Shown here: one piece after another, positions 19,941 to 29,631 of the stretch
How positions within the stretch are numbered: position 1 is the first letter of the stretch
Layout of the letters: each line of letters starts with the position of its first letter
Assembly: GCF_000614185.1 (NCBI RefSeq)
Contig: NZ_BAKM01000018.1
Span: 50,530 to 114,529, forward strand
Direction: 5' to 3'
Source of the DNA: Phocaeicola sartorii JCM 17136 = DSM 21941
GTDB lineage: Bacteria; Bacteroidota; Bacteroidia; Bacteroidales; Bacteroidaceae
Length of the DNA stretch: 64,000 bases
Translations under genes and position numbers: made by a program
The notes under the pieces: generated by a model
What the model was told of the DNA's origin: nothing
Databases searched by the model: none
What the model saw: only the letters and a program-made list of their open reading frames with translations

Positions 19941-20863
19941 TACCGGCTTCCCAAATACAGAAATATCATACCTATAAGTACCAGCGCCAAATCCACGGCC
20001 TTGCTTTTAAGATTCTTCTCACGGAACACCATTGCACCAAATATGAAAGAAACAAGAACACTGCCACGCCTCACCATGGATACAATAGAGATCATTGCCC
20101 CGTCCAAACTCAAGGCATAGAAATAGACAAAATCGGCTGCCGACAGAAAAATAGATATCAGAACAATACACCAATGCCAATGAAACGGAGTAGTAGATCC
20201 GCGCTTCGGCCACCATAACAGCATCAGGACACCTCCCATCATAAACAATTGATAGATATTATACCAAGATTGCACAATCATCCTATCCAGTCCGATACCT
20301 CCTTGATCGGCAGACGCCATGAGGTACTTGTCATAAAGCCCGCTGATTGCCCCCAGCACAGCCGCCATTACCACATAATAGATCCATTTATTATGCTTGA
20401 AATCTATACCTTCCTTCTTTCCACTGCGGCTCAGCATAAAAAAAGAGAAGACAGCCATCAGCACACCAATCCATTGGTACAGATTCAACCGCTCACCAAA
20501 GACCACTAAAGCCCCTACCAGCACCATCACCGGACGGGTGGCGTTTATAGGCCCCACAATCGTGATAGGAAGATTCTTCATCCCAAAATATCCCAACACC
20601 CACGATGAAAGGACAATAACCGATTTCAACACCACATAACGATGTACCTCCCATCCTGCAACGGGCACATAAAAAATAGAGTTTTCCAATGTTTCCGGCT
20701 TCCACACCGACCAAACAATAAAAGGAAGAAATATCAAACTAGAGAACAATGTATTAAGAAATAACACCGGAATGACCGCATTGTCCTTTAACGACTGTTT
20801 CTTAAAAACATCATAGAATCCCAGCAATGCTGCCGAGAGAAATGCCAGAAGTAACCACATCAT
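19940..20863 (-). CDS. DMT-superfamily (EamA-like) membrane transporter
   Basis: This is an inner-membrane protein with about ten hydrophobic helices, organised as two EamA-like halves (MWLLLAFLSAALLGFYDVF... and IYYVVMAAVLGAISGLYDKY...). The substrate is unknown; the superfamily exports or imports metabolites. The start is placed at ATG 20863 (MMWLLLAFL), giving 307 residues; the further 40 open upstream codons overlap the probable promoter and are not helix-like in the family manner. The C-terminus ends MIFLYLGSR. It is monocistronic and lies downstream of, on the same strand as, the phosphohexomutase gene, separated from it by a terminator. Confidence 0.8.
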   Translation of the reverse strand: MMWLLLAFLSAALLGFYDVFKKQSLKDNAVIPVLFLNTLFSSLIFLPFIVWSVWKPETLENSIFYVPVAGWEVHRYVVLKSVIVLSSWVLGYFGMKNLPITIVGPINATRPVMVLVGALVVFGERLNLYQWIGVLMAVFSFFMLSRSGKKEGIDFKHNKWIYYVVMAAVLGAISGLYDKYLMASADQGGIGLDRMIVQSWYNIYQLFMMGGVLMLLWWPKRGSTTPFHWHWCIVLISIFLSAADFVYFYALSLDGAMISIVSMVRRGSVLVSFIFGAMVFREKNLKSKAVDLALVLIGMIFLYLGSR

Positions 20864-20956
20864 ATCTTTTACCTTATTTAAAACCGGGGACAAAGTTACA
20901 ACAAAAAATAAACAAAGGAGTGCAGATTCTGATATAAATGGCATGGAAATAAAAAA

Positions 20957-20991
20957 AAGGGAAACGGAGAAAAACATCTCCATCCCCCTTC
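20957..20991 (-). terminator. Terminator downstream of the phosphohexomutase gene
   Basis: AAGGG-AAAC-GGAGA pairs with TCTCC-ATCC-CCCTT as a two-part stem. On the minus strand it is followed by a run of eight Ts. It lies 53 bases past the mutase stop. Confidence 0.55.
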
Positions 20992-21043
20992 TTTTATTTA
21001 TGAACGATATCCTCCGGGACTTTCGCCCGGCGGCTACCCTTGA

Positions 21044-22789
21044 TTAAATTCCCAGCGACTTTCTTACGGCTTCCACTTTTTCCTCAGCAGCAGCATTAGC
21101 GGCATCGAAGCATTTGTGGCAACCCATCTCACCCTTCACTTCCACATAGAACTTGATTTTAGGCTCTGTTCCCGACGGACGGACTGAAATCTTAGTTCCA
21201 TCTTCTGTGAAATATTGCAATACGTTACTGGTTTCCGGCATTTCGAGTTCTGTAACATTACCATTTCCGTCAGTAGCCTTCAATGTCTTGAAGTCCTTGG
21301 AAACAATCACTTTGGAACCACCAATTTCTTTTGGAGGATTAGCACGGAAGTTTTCCATCATCGCTTTTATTTCTTCAGCGCCACTCTTACCCGGTTTCAC
21401 CACATTTACGGTAGTTTCTTTTGAGAAACCATATTCTACATAGATATCAAGCAGCACTTCGAACAATGTCTTGCCCTGGTCTTTTGCCCAAGCACAGATT
21501 TCTGCCAGCAATGTACAAGCGGAAACAGCATCTTTATCGCGGACAAAGTCTTCAGCCAAAAATCCATAGCTTTCCTCACCACCACCGATGTACTGCTGCT
21601 TGCCTTCACGCAAGCGGATCTCACGTGCAATCCACTTGAATCCGGTATAGCAATCCAACATTTCGATGTGGTTCTTGTCAGCGACCGATTTAATCAATTC
21701 TGTAGTAACGATAGTCTTTACAATGAAATCATCCTCTTTCATCTTACCCGTAGCAATGCGGTTCTTGATGATATAATACAAGAACAACAAGCAGGTTTGG
21801 TTACCATTGATCAGCACCCATTCTCCCTTGTCATTTTTGCAAGCCATACCTACGCGGTCAGCATCCGGGTCACTGGCCATCACGATGTCAGCGTCAATTT
21901 TCTTAGCCAGCTCAATAGCCATAGACAATGCCTCCGCATTTTCTGGATTCGGAGAGATAACCGTGGGGAAATCTCCACTCTTCACCATTTGTTCAGGCAC
22001 AGTATGTACATTTTCAAATCCCCATTGCTTCAACGCACGCGGAATCAGCATCATACCTGTACCGTGAATCGGAGTATATACAATCTTCAGATCTTTCTGT
22101 CGCTTGATCACTTCAAGATCAATAGAGATTGACTTCACTTTATCCAAATAAACGCTGTCCACTTCTTCGCCCACAATTTGAATCAAGTCTTTGTTACCTT
22201 CAAATTTGATATCGGTAGCCGATGAAATCTTGTTCACCTCATCAATGATACCTTTATCGTGCGGAGCCAATACTTGTGCGCCGTCATCCCAATAAGCCTT
22301 GTAGCCATTGTATTCTCTCGGATTATGAGAGGCGGTAATATTGATACCACTCTGGCAGCCGAAATGACGAATAGCGAATGACATTTCAGGAGTAGGACGC
22401 ATATCTTCAAACAAATATACTTTAATGCCATTTGCCGAGAAGATATTGGCAGAAATTTCCGCAAACAAACGGCTGTTGTTACGGCAGTCGTGACCTACCA
22501 CTACAGAAATCTGATCGAGATCTTTAAAGTTTTTATTTAGATAATTGGACAAGCCCTGAGTAGCAGCACCTACCGTATAGATATTCATACGGTTGCTGCC
22601 CACGCCCATAATGCCACGCAAACCACCTGTTCCAAACTCCAGATCTTTATAAAACGCTTCAATCAAATCAGTCTTATCGGGATTCGCCAACATTTTCTTA
22701 ATTTCAGCCTGTGTCTCGGCATCATAAGCAGGTGTTAACCATTTCTCTGCTTTCTCTGTCACTTGCTTTATCAATTCTTCATTTTCCAT
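21044..22789 (-). CDS. Phospho-sugar mutase (phosphoglucomutase/phosphomannomutase family)
   Basis: It interconverts hexose 1- and 6-phosphates through a phosphoserine intermediate in the cytoplasm, feeding glycolysis and nucleotide-sugar synthesis. The active-site loop is TASHNPREYNGYK with the catalytic serine at about residue 154. The metal-binding loop is ASDPDADRVG, the sugar-binding loop is GGEESYGF, and the phosphate-binding loop near the C-terminus is RPSGTEPKIKFY. Length 581 residues fits the long phosphoglucomutase-2-like subgroup rather than the 460-residue ManB type. It is monocistronic, with a -7 element upstream and a terminator downstream. Glucose versus mannose preference cannot be decided here. 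Confidence 0.93.
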   Translation of the reverse strand: MENEELIKQVTEKAEKWLTPAYDAETQAEIKKMLANPDKTDLIEAFYKDLEFGTGGLRGIMGVGSNRMNIYTVGAATQGLSNYLNKNFKDLDQISVVVGHDCRNNSRLFAEISANIFSANGIKVYLFEDMRPTPEMSFAIRHFGCQSGINITASHNPREYNGYKAYWDDGAQVLAPHDKGIIDEVNKISSATDIKFEGNKDLIQIVGEEVDSVYLDKVKSISIDLEVIKRQKDLKIVYTPIHGTGMMLIPRALKQWGFENVHTVPEQMVKSGDFPTVISPNPENAEALSMAIELAKKIDADIVMASDPDADRVGMACKNDKGEWVLINGNQTCLLFLYYIIKNRIATGKMKEDDFIVKTIVTTELIKSVADKNHIEMLDCYTGFKWIAREIRLREGKQQYIGGGEESYGFLAEDFVRDKDAVSACTLLAEICAWAKDQGKTLFEVLLDIYVEYGFSKETTVNVVKPGKSGAEEIKAMMENFRANPPKEIGGSKVIVSKDFKTLKATDGNGNVTELEMPETSNVLQYFTEDGTKISVRPSGTEPKIKFYVEVKGEMGCHKCFDAANAAAEEKVEAVRKSLGI

Positions 22790-22841
22790 AATTTTTTGTT
22801 ATTTATAAGGTTTATAATCATATCCGCTTTTTACGTGTTGA

Positions 22842-22849
22842 CAAATGTA
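22842..22849 (-). promoter_or_regulatory. Probable -7 element for the phosphohexomutase gene
   Basis: On the minus strand TACATTTG, matching TAnnTTTG, 52 bases before the mutase start. No matching -33 element was found at the ideal spacing. Confidence 0.5.
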
Positions 22850-22925
22850 AAAGAATTAAATTAAAAATCCTAGAAATTTGGAAGAAGAAAATTAGAGATA
22901 ATATGATTTTCAGGGCATATATATC

Positions 22926-24566
22926 CTATTTCATCTTATAACGTTCACCGGTGGCCTTTACCAGTTCTTCCAAAAATTCTTGAGGATATCCCGGACGTAC
23001 CAAAGGAGCACAATGACCGGTTTCAGGACGAAGTATGGTTCCATCTTTTGCCATCTTTTTCATAGCACCGTCATTATACTTCACTATCAGAAACTCGCCC
23101 AGCTTCTTCCAGCTGTCTACTGCCGATTCGGCTGTCATGCAACTATAGTTAGTCAGGAACTCTTTTGCTTTTGCAGGATCTTTCTCATATAAACTCATGG
23201 CAGACGACTCAATACCTGCCTGTGCATTTGCATAAGTATCTTCCAGATTGTTTTGAACAGCACGCATATCATCAATCATCAGGCTATAACGTGGGCGAAT
23301 CATATCGGCCACCCAATTATAAATCCAGAAAGCGGAATTCCATGAAAAAGTTACACAGTCTGCCTCCTTACCGCTATAGCAGTCGGGAATACGGTCCGAA
23401 CAACAATATACGGGAGCGAACACTGTCATATTGGCATCATCTGTTCCAAACCATAACACCCCCCCTATCGCATCGGGCAATCCGGCACGCATCTGTGCCA
23501 CAAAAGTGAAAGCCGTCTGCTGGGTAGAGATGGGGCGCTCGTTGAAGTATTCCTGATCCCCTACTTTAAAGCTCAAGGGTGACAGCCGATAAGGAGTTTT
23601 AAACGGGCCGGCACCAGGATCTTTGGTAATATCCAATGGAGTGCCCTCATAATGATCGCGCATAGCCGCTTGTACATCACGCACTGAAAGTTTACGTGAG
23701 GGCTTGATATAAAGAGGCATCGGTTCCTTACTTTCTCCCTGAATGTATGACAGATAGGTGTCTCCTACCAATTTATTAAACATATTATAGAAACTCCATA
23801 CACGCGCTTCACAAAAACGTACGCCACCAAAGTCCAAAGGATTATATGCCGCGGAAAAACTGAAATCCTTATTCATACCGTCAAAATAGCCTTTTTCACG
23901 AGCGAAAGAAATCACATCCGGAGAATAAAGGCAATTATCCTTGTCGTTCATATTGAACTGATGAATGCGGCTCTGATTAGCATGTGCGGCAATACAATCA
24001 TCAGGGATACGGACTGCCACCCATACAGCACCTTTCACACCGGGGCCTTTGCCGATCATCTCCAGAATCCAAACTTCATTGGGATCAGCGATACTGAATG
24101 ACTCGCCACTACTATAGTAACCGTATTCTTTTACTAAATCCGTCATTACCCGTATGGCTTCTTTGGCTGTACGAGAACGCTGGAGAGCTACATAAATCAG
24201 ACTTCCATAGTCCATAATTCCGGTAGAATCCACCAGTTCCTCGCGTCCACCAAAAGTAGTCTCGCCTATGGTTACCTGAAATTCATTCATATTACCTACC
24301 ACATTATAGGTCTGGCGGGCTTCTTTTATCTGCCCTAAATATTTGCCCGAATCCCAATCATAGATATCACGCATAGCTCCTTTTTCATGCATACCGGCAG
24401 GATAGTGATACAACTCACCGAACATTCCGTATGAATCGGCGGAATAAGATACGATAACAGAACCGTCGGCAGAGGCTCCCTTGCCTACAATCAGATTCGT
24501 GCACGCCAAACCCTCTGTTATTGCCGCCAACAACAAGGCAGCACCTAAAATCAGTTTATTCTTCAT
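22926..24566 (-). CDS. C69-family dipeptidase (PepD-like), secreted
   Basis: This is an N-terminal-nucleophile hydrolase of peptidase family C69/U34, expected to cleave dipeptides. A signal peptide (LILGAALLLAAITEGLA) ends right before CTNLIVGKGASADGS. Cys22 would be exposed as the N-terminal nucleophile after cleavage, which suggests a periplasmic enzyme. Other family features are DYGSLIYVALQRSRTAKEAI and SFSIADPNEVWILEMIGKGP. Length 546 residues is typical of the Bacteroidales form. The M23 endopeptidase gene ends 43 bases upstream on the same strand, so the two are probably cotranscribed and may act on cell-wall or dietary peptides. Confidence 0.92.
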   Translation of the reverse strand: MKNKLILGAALLLAAITEGLACTNLIVGKGASADGSVIVSYSADSYGMFGELYHYPAGMHEKGAMRDIYDWDSGKYLGQIKEARQTYNVVGNMNEFQVTIGETTFGGREELVDSTGIMDYGSLIYVALQRSRTAKEAIRVMTDLVKEYGYYSSGESFSIADPNEVWILEMIGKGPGVKGAVWVAVRIPDDCIAAHANQSRIHQFNMNDKDNCLYSPDVISFAREKGYFDGMNKDFSFSAAYNPLDFGGVRFCEARVWSFYNMFNKLVGDTYLSYIQGESKEPMPLYIKPSRKLSVRDVQAAMRDHYEGTPLDITKDPGAGPFKTPYRLSPLSFKVGDQEYFNERPISTQQTAFTFVAQMRAGLPDAIGGVLWFGTDDANMTVFAPVYCCSDRIPDCYSGKEADCVTFSWNSAFWIYNWVADMIRPRYSLMIDDMRAVQNNLEDTYANAQAGIESSAMSLYEKDPAKAKEFLTNYSCMTAESAVDSWKKLGEFLIVKYNDGAMKKMAKDGTILRPETGHCAPLVRPGYPQEFLEELVKATGERYKMK

Positions 24567-24609
24567 TAAATATATAACTTTTTAATTGTGTATAATGCTT
24601 ATTTTACCA

Positions 24610-26280
24610 TCAAAACTCATATTCCTCTCTTGTTTCGTTCCCACAATAATCCGTCACCACCAATTCCAGTTTATGGGCGGCTCCTTTTTTTAACCGTTCC
24701 GGATGCTTCATCCACAATCTCGCATTTTTAGAGCTGAAACCAAACAAGGCAAACTCACCGTCTATCTTCACCTTATAATCCTTGACTCCCGTTTCCGCAT
24801 CCCCTATTTTGAACTGAATCCTGCCCGTCTTCCATTGCGCTTTATTCAATGGAGTCACCCATGGAGACAAAGTATCTACCGCTACAGTATAGGTTCCCAA
24901 TTCACGAATGGAAGTCTTCATCCAACCATTCTCATAAGTTCCTCCCGCTGATCCCGTCCTATTTCCCCACTTGCGGGCTACATAATATTTCGACGTATCC
25001 TCCACAGGAAGATGACGTACCCCGATCATCAGCGTACATCCGGCCTGCAAAGCCACCGGCTCATCATGCAACTGATATTCGTAAGAAATTGCGGCTGTAT
25101 CTTTAACCACCTGACAGTTCAATGCCACATCCTCATACAACATCCCCCGGGGGATAACCAGTTCCATACCCGGTTCCTGAACCACATTCCCTTTATTCCA
25201 GGCCAAATAATATCTCACCTGCGGATGATATTCCTCTATCGGCTGCCTACGGCCACGCACAACAAAACGATAAGTCGATTTATTACCATATAAATCAGCC
25301 AATTCATAGCGAAAATGATAATCACGCTCTTCATCAATCGTAATCACCCCTCCCTTATCGTCAGCCTGTAACATGCGCAGACGGCTTCCGGGAAGGATTT
25401 GTGAGCGCATCACCCAATTATGCCTCTTTACATTCTCCTCATAATCCGTCCAGGCATTAATCATCCGGTTCTCTTCAGGCAAAACGCCATCCACCGTGCT
25501 GCGAAAAACTTCTGTCGTATCCACATAAAGTACTACGGAACGCACACCATAATTATTATGTGTACCATCCATATAGTCGTATGCCTTAATACCGGCGGCT
25601 ATTTCCCCCCAGGCGGAAACCGGCTGTCCCAAAGAGGCGACAGGGATGGACTTTTTTCTTTGTGAACCTTCCACAACCCCAGCTCCCCGCTGCGGATAAA
25701 GCATAATCATTGACGCACGTGGCGGAGTAGTATCTTTAATTTTATCGGTATAGAACTGTAAAGGATCTATCAATTCACCGGTATCCGTACGGCGTATCTC
25801 CATGTGCAGATGCGGCCCGAAAGAATACCCTTCATTACCGCTTAAAGCAATGATCTCTCCGGCCTTGAAACTGATCTGATGAGGTTCGAATTCCAAATCC
25901 ACAGCAAAAGTCTCATGCTCATATTGGTATTCCTCCACTAATTCCGCCACAGCCGGAGCAAATTTCAACACATGCCCATATACAGAAGTATATCCATTGG
26001 GATGAATAATATAGATAGCCTGCCCATATCCGCCGGGGGTAACCGACACACGGCTCACATAGCCGTCGGCAATGCAATGAACAGGTTTTCCCACTTCCCC
26101 CTGGGTTTTAAAGTCCACCCCTCCATGAAAGTGATTAGAACGTAATTCACCAAAATTACCGCTCAGCGTAAGCGGAAAATCAAAAGGAGGACGGAATACA
26201 GGAGCCGCCGGTTCTTCCTGTGCCTGCACAGCGAGCACACCACCCAAGGCTAATATCATTATATAATCTCGTAATGCCAT
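24610..26280 (-). CDS. M23-family (LytM-like) metallopeptidase
   Basis: This is a secreted zinc endopeptidase fold, expected to act on peptidoglycan cross-links or to regulate such enzymes. The signal peptide is ALRDYIMILALGGVLAVQAQ. The LytM domain follows at about residues 45-180, with the zinc motifs HFHGGVDF and HLHMEIRR both intact. The C-terminal ~370 residues are beta-rich, as in Bacteroidales M23 proteins of about 550-570 residues. I place the start at ATG 26280 because it directly precedes the signal peptide; 26304 or 26331 are alternatives. It is probably the first gene of a two-gene unit with the C69 dipeptidase. Confidence 0.88.
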   Translation of the reverse strand: MALRDYIMILALGGVLAVQAQEEPAAPVFRPPFDFPLTLSGNFGELRSNHFHGGVDFKTQGEVGKPVHCIADGYVSRVSVTPGGYGQAIYIIHPNGYTSVYGHVLKFAPAVAELVEEYQYEHETFAVDLEFEPHQISFKAGEIIALSGNEGYSFGPHLHMEIRRTDTGELIDPLQFYTDKIKDTTPPRASMIMLYPQRGAGVVEGSQRKKSIPVASLGQPVSAWGEIAAGIKAYDYMDGTHNNYGVRSVVLYVDTTEVFRSTVDGVLPEENRMINAWTDYEENVKRHNWVMRSQILPGSRLRMLQADDKGGVITIDEERDYHFRYELADLYGNKSTYRFVVRGRRQPIEEYHPQVRYYLAWNKGNVVQEPGMELVIPRGMLYEDVALNCQVVKDTAAISYEYQLHDEPVALQAGCTLMIGVRHLPVEDTSKYYVARKWGNRTGSAGGTYENGWMKTSIRELGTYTVAVDTLSPWVTPLNKAQWKTGRIQFKIGDAETGVKDYKVKIDGEFALFGFSSKNARLWMKHPERLKKGAAHKLELVVTDYCGNETREEYEF

Positions 26281-26328
26281 TTCTTTATTTTTATGGAGAT
26301 TCATCACCAAAAAAATTGAATTCCTCCG

Positions 26329-26336
26329 CAAACTTA
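26329..26336 (-). promoter_or_regulatory. Probable -7 element for the M23/C69 unit
   Basis: On the minus strand TAAGTTTG, matching TAnnTTTG, about 50 bases before the M23 gene start. This supports a start codon downstream of it. The -33 half is not evident. Confidence 0.5.
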
Positions 26337-26435
26337 CAAATAAAAAACAGAATATCCCTTAAAACAGTGTTGCTAAACATACATTTATGACAAAAAAAAC
26401 AGATCCATACCAGACCTACTTTTCTGACATTTTGC

Positions 26436-26443
26436 TATCTTTG
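26436..26443 (+). promoter_or_regulatory. Probable -7 element for alanine dehydrogenase
   Basis: TATCTTTG, 30 bases before ATG 26474. Its position inside the longer open frame argues that the gene starts at 26474 rather than 26387. Confidence 0.5.
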
Positions 26444-26473
26444 AGGCAGTCAAACCCCTTAAATCTGACGATT

Positions 26474-27565
26474 ATGATAGTAGGAATTCCTAAAGAAATC
26501 AAAAACAACGAGAATCGTGTATCGTTAACCCCTGCAGGAGCACACGAGTTGGTACAGAGAGGTCACACGGTGTATGTACAACACACCGCAGGTATAAACA
26601 GCGGATTTTCTGACGAAGAGTATGAGAAAGTCGGAGCGCGTATTCTTCCTACTATAGAAGATGTGTACGCCATTGCTGACATGATTATAAAAGTCAAGGA
26701 ACCCATCGAATGCGAATATAATCTGATACGTAAGGGCCAACTGGTGTTTACATACTTCCACTTTGCCTGTGACAAGGAACTGACGGAAGCGATGATGCGT
26801 AGTGGTTCTGTGTGTCTGGCTTACGAAACTGTAACCGACCGGCAAGGAGGACTGCCTCTGCTGATTCCCATGAGTGAAGTGGCGGGACGGATGTCCACTC
26901 AAGAAGGAGCACGTTTTTTGGAAAAGCCTCAGGGAGGACGTGGCATCTTGCTAGGAGGAGTTCCCGGTGTCAAACCAGCCAAAGTACTAGTATTAGGCGG
27001 TGGCATTGTAGGAACCAGCGCTGCATTAATGGCCGCCGGACTGGGAGCTGATGTCACAATCTGTGACATATCTTTGCCCCGTCTGCGCCAGTTGAGTGAG
27101 TTCATGCCCAAAAATGTAAAGACGTTATTCTCGTCCGGTCACAATATAGAACAAGAACTGCCTGTTACCGATTTGGTAATCGGGGCAGTTCTTATTCCAG
27201 GAGCCAAGGCTCCCCACCTCATCACACGCCCCATGCTGAAATTGATGAAGAAAGGCACCGTACTGGTAGATGTGGCCATTGACCAAGGAGGGTGTTTCGA
27301 AACATCCCATCCCACGACACATGCCGATCCTATTTATGAAGTGGACGGTATCATTCATTATTGTGTGGCAAATATTCCGGGCGCTGTGCCCTGCACTTCC
27401 ACTTTGGCACTGACCAATGCTACACTGCCATACGCCGTCAAGCTGGCAGATCTAGGTTGGGAAAAAGCTTGCGAAAGCGATCCAGGATTGAAAAACGGCT
27501 TGAATATTGTAGACGGTAAGATTGTGTTTCCGGCTGTGGCAGAAGCTTTCGGCTGGAAAATTTAG
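26474..27565 (+). CDS. ald: Alanine dehydrogenase
   Basis: This NAD-dependent enzyme interconverts L-alanine with pyruvate plus ammonia in the cytoplasm. The N-terminus [20 protein letters not shown] is the family signature, with KVKEP as a substrate-binding lysine region. The Rossmann loop is [24 protein letters not shown], and [19 protein letters not shown] and [12 protein letters not shown] follow. The corrected start gives 363 residues; 29 upstream open codons overlap the promoter and lack family similarity. It is monocistronic, with a strong terminator between it and the convergent DUF5024-like gene. Confidence 0.93.
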   Translation: MIVGIPKEIKNNENRVSLTPAGAHELVQRGHTVYVQHTAGINSGFSDEEYEKVGARILPTIEDVYAIADMIIKVKEPIECEYNLIRKGQLVFTYFHFACDKELTEAMMRSGSVCLAYETVTDRQGGLPLLIPMSEVAGRMSTQEGARFLEKPQGGRGILLGGVPGVKPAKVLVLGGGIVGTSAALMAAGLGADVTICDISLPRLRQLSEFMPKNVKTLFSSGHNIEQELPVTDLVIGAVLIPGAKAPHLITRPMLKLMKKGTVLVDVAIDQGGCFETSHPTTHADPIYEVDGIIHYCVANIPGAVPCTSTLALTNATLPYAVKLADLGWEKACESDPGLKNGLNIVDGKIVFPAVAEAFGWKI

Positions 27566-27649
27566 TAAAAAAAGAAGGTGCGCAAACAGGCGAGGGCACT
27601 GAAAAAGTGATCTTTTTTAGCAACCAATCCTTTTTTTAGAAATTTCGGG

Positions 27650-27697
27650 AAAAGTTGTATGTCGAATGATGCATTTCATTCACATACAACTTTTTCT
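27650..27697. terminator. Long bidirectional terminator hairpin
   Basis: AAAAGTTGTATGT (27650-27662) pairs with ACATACAACTTTT, and the inner GAATGA/TCATTC also pairs. This gives a long stem ending in a T-tract on the plus strand and Ts on the minus strand. It serves the convergent ald and DUF5024-like genes. Confidence 0.75.
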
Positions 27698-27789
27698 TAT
27701 ATTAAGGGTCATAACTCCACAATTTGCTTTAATCTAACTAAAAGAGAGTATTTTATTATCTTGTGTTCGTGAAAAAATAGTTTCATTAT

Positions 27790-28404
27790 CTATTCGGCTA
27801 TGACATAAGCATCCAATCCTTTCAAGGACTGACGAATGTCTTCCTGCATCTTCTCCATTTCCTTCCGGTTCATTTGGCGCATCTCTATGCCAGACTCCCT
27901 CAGGTTATTCCCCAATTCAGCCATCTGCTCATTGAACGAACCCCATTCTTCCGAATCGAGGACAACAGAATACACTTCCTTTCCATCCTTCATCGGACTG
28001 ATAATGACCGTCATGCTTACATTGCCACTCTCATTAACAGTAAGGGTATAAGTACGTTTCTCATTATCCATCTTATAGATGAACGTAAAATTTGCTTTCT
28101 GCGCCTTACCCCTTCCCTTCGGCATGTCTTTAATGGCGGTTTCGGCATACTCCTCATCCTTTTCGAAAGCCTCAATCAATCTTGCGCCTATCTTCTCATC
28201 CTTTAACGAGAAACTTTTCACCACCTTCACCACTTTGCGGGTTTTAGAGTCACGCTTCGTTACAGAGTTGATTGCCACATCGTCCCGTTTCTCCAGTTCA
28301 GCCGCCATTTTATCAATATTCTTCTGGGCCATAACCTTGCTTGTTCCACCACACAGCAGTAAAAAAACCACCAATGTACTTCCTAAAATAAATCTTGTTT
28401 TCAT
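27790..28404 (-). CDS. Secreted DUF5024-like protein of the ECF sigma operon
   Basis: The function is not known. A cleavable signal peptide (FILGSTLVVFLLLCGGTSKVMA, then QKNIDKMAAELEKRDD) marks it as exported. The mature part is charged, with a beta-rich middle (FTFIYKMDNEKRTYTLTVNES) and a helical C-terminus rich in Met, Glu and Gln. The DUF5024 label comes from memory of similar ~200-residue Bacteroides proteins and should be checked. It is the last gene after the ECF sigma factor and its putative anti-sigma factor, 20 bases downstream of the latter, so it is probably an output or sensor component of that module. Confidence 0.7.
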   Translation of the reverse strand: MKTRFILGSTLVVFLLLCGGTSKVMAQKNIDKMAAELEKRDDVAINSVTKRDSKTRKVVKVVKSFSLKDEKIGARLIEAFEKDEEYAETAIKDMPKGRGKAQKANFTFIYKMDNEKRTYTLTVNESGNVSMTVIISPMKDGKEVYSVVLDSEEWGSFNEQMAELGNNLRESGIEMRQMNRKEMEKMQEDIRQSLKGLDAYVIAE

Positions 28405-28424
28405 ATTTTATTCTTTATGTTTTT

Positions 28425-28991
28425 TTATTCACTTACCAATAATTCCTTTGCTTCTATCTCTTTCTCGGAACGACGAATTTCGTCCACCCGCTCCTGAGCC
28501 AGTTTCTCCACCCGTTCCGCCTTTTCCAAGGTTTCAATAATACAAGGCATAATCTGTCTCACATCCGAAATGCGCTTGCCTCCCACTTCCACATAACTAC
28601 CTTCGTAACACGACCATTCACCACTTCCGCCTGCTTGGTTTTCCGAATAGAAAATCAAGCCTAACCCCAGCGCAATGACCATCATTGCCGCTATACCAGC
28701 ACTCCAGACAGCTATCGGGATATGCTGATAAAAGCCTTCTTTTCCAGCCGGCGGCACCTTTTCCGATTTCTTTCCTCCGGCAATCTCCTCCTGTCCGTCT
28801 GTCTGCAATGTACCCGGTTCTCCCTGCATGCCCCCCTCATACCAGGCAAACATCGGAGCATATTCCATCAGATGAAAAGGTACGTTCCCTGTATGGAAGA
28901 AGCGATAAATAGCCTGCTCCTCGGCATTCGTAGTCTCCCCTTCCAAGAAACGGTTAATGTATTCTTCTATATTCCTCTTATCTAATTCCAT
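28425..28991 (-). CDS. Putative anti-sigma factor, single-pass membrane protein
   Basis: It is inferred to hold the cognate ECF sigma factor inactive at the inner membrane. The N-terminal ~50 residues resemble the short helical sigma-binding region of Bacteroidales anti-sigma factors (IEEYINRFLEGETTNAEEQAIYRFF). A single hydrophobic helix follows at about 96-115 (WSAGIAAMMVIALGLGLIFY), then a ~70-residue periplasmic tail that contains two cysteines and ends in a charged helix. It lacks a FecR domain, so it is not the SusC-coupled type. Its start overlaps the end of the sigma gene, typical of a translationally coupled pair. The name rests on position and architecture, not a detected domain. 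Confidence 0.65.
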   Translation of the reverse strand: MELDKRNIEEYINRFLEGETTNAEEQAIYRFFHTGNVPFHLMEYAPMFAWYEGGMQGEPGTLQTDGQEEIAGGKKSEKVPPAGKEGFYQHIPIAVWSAGIAAMMVIALGLGLIFYSENQAGGSGEWSCYEGSYVEVGGKRISDVRQIMPCIIETLEKAERVEKLAQERVDEIRRSEKEIEAKELLVSE

Positions 28992-29488
28992 ACCTTACTG
29001 TGTATCATAAATTGTTCTTTTACTCTTTTTCTAGCTCTCGACAAATTGGTTCGTACCGCCACCGACGTACTTCCTGTGAGACGGGCTATCTCCTCTACTT
29101 CGAAACCTTCCAGGTGCTTCATGCGGAGAATAGACTGCTGCAAGTCAGGTAAAGTACTTATGACTTCCAGTATCTCCTGCATATTCTCTTCCTCTACCAG
29201 TTTCATTTCAGGGTTTTCACTTCCACCAATGCTGATGCCTTGCTCCAAACCGACCTTTTCTATCCGGATACCTCGCAGACGATTGATGCACAAATGCTTG
29301 GTTATGACAATGGCCAATGCATCCACGCTGCGGTATTGATCCAGACGGTCACGAAGAAACCAAAGTTTCAGCAATGCATCCTGCACCACATCTTCTGCCT
29401 CGTCGGAGTCTTCCAGATAACGGATGGCCATTCTTAGCAAAGCCGGCCGCATTCGTTTTGCCTCTATTTCAAATTTATTTTGTTCCAT
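28982..29488 (-). CDS. ECF-type RNA polymerase sigma factor
   Basis: This is an extracytoplasmic-function sigma-70 factor. Region 2 is clear (LLRMAIRYLEDSDEAEDVVQDALLKLW), with VDALAIVITKHLCINRLR following. Region 4 is a helix-turn-helix (LPDLQQSILRMKHLEGFEVEEIARLTGSTSVAVRTNLSRARKR in two parts). I use ATG 29488 (168 residues); a GTG two codons upstream is possible. It is the first gene of a three-gene unit with a membrane anti-sigma candidate and a secreted protein, which suggests a stress or envelope signal controls it. A possible self-recognised promoter lies just upstream. Confidence 0.92.
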   Translation of the reverse strand: MEQNKFEIEAKRMRPALLRMAIRYLEDSDEAEDVVQDALLKLWFLRDRLDQYRSVDALAIVITKHLCINRLRGIRIEKVGLEQGISIGGSENPEMKLVEEENMQEILEVISTLPDLQQSILRMKHLEGFEVEEIARLTGSTSVAVRTNLSRARKRVKEQFMIHSKVWN

Positions 29489-29497
29489 GTTCACTAG

Positions 29498-29527
29498 TAT
29501 GACACATAGAGGTAGGGAAACGTTACA
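29498..29527 (-). promoter_or_regulatory. Possible ECF-type autoregulatory promoter
   Basis: On the minus strand TGTAAC (29527-29522) and GTCATA (29503-29498) are 18 bases apart, directly before the sigma gene. This resembles a TGTAAC / GTCxTA ECF promoter, and no TAnnTTTG element is seen here. It is inference from one site only. Confidence 0.3.
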
Positions 29528-29631
29528 TCAAAATAAAAAATAATTTGTTGACAGGCCTATTTGCTAATATTCCAAGAGTCCGCACGGACAATACATAACA
29601 CTGATAATTAACAAATTATCCTGTCGGCAAA

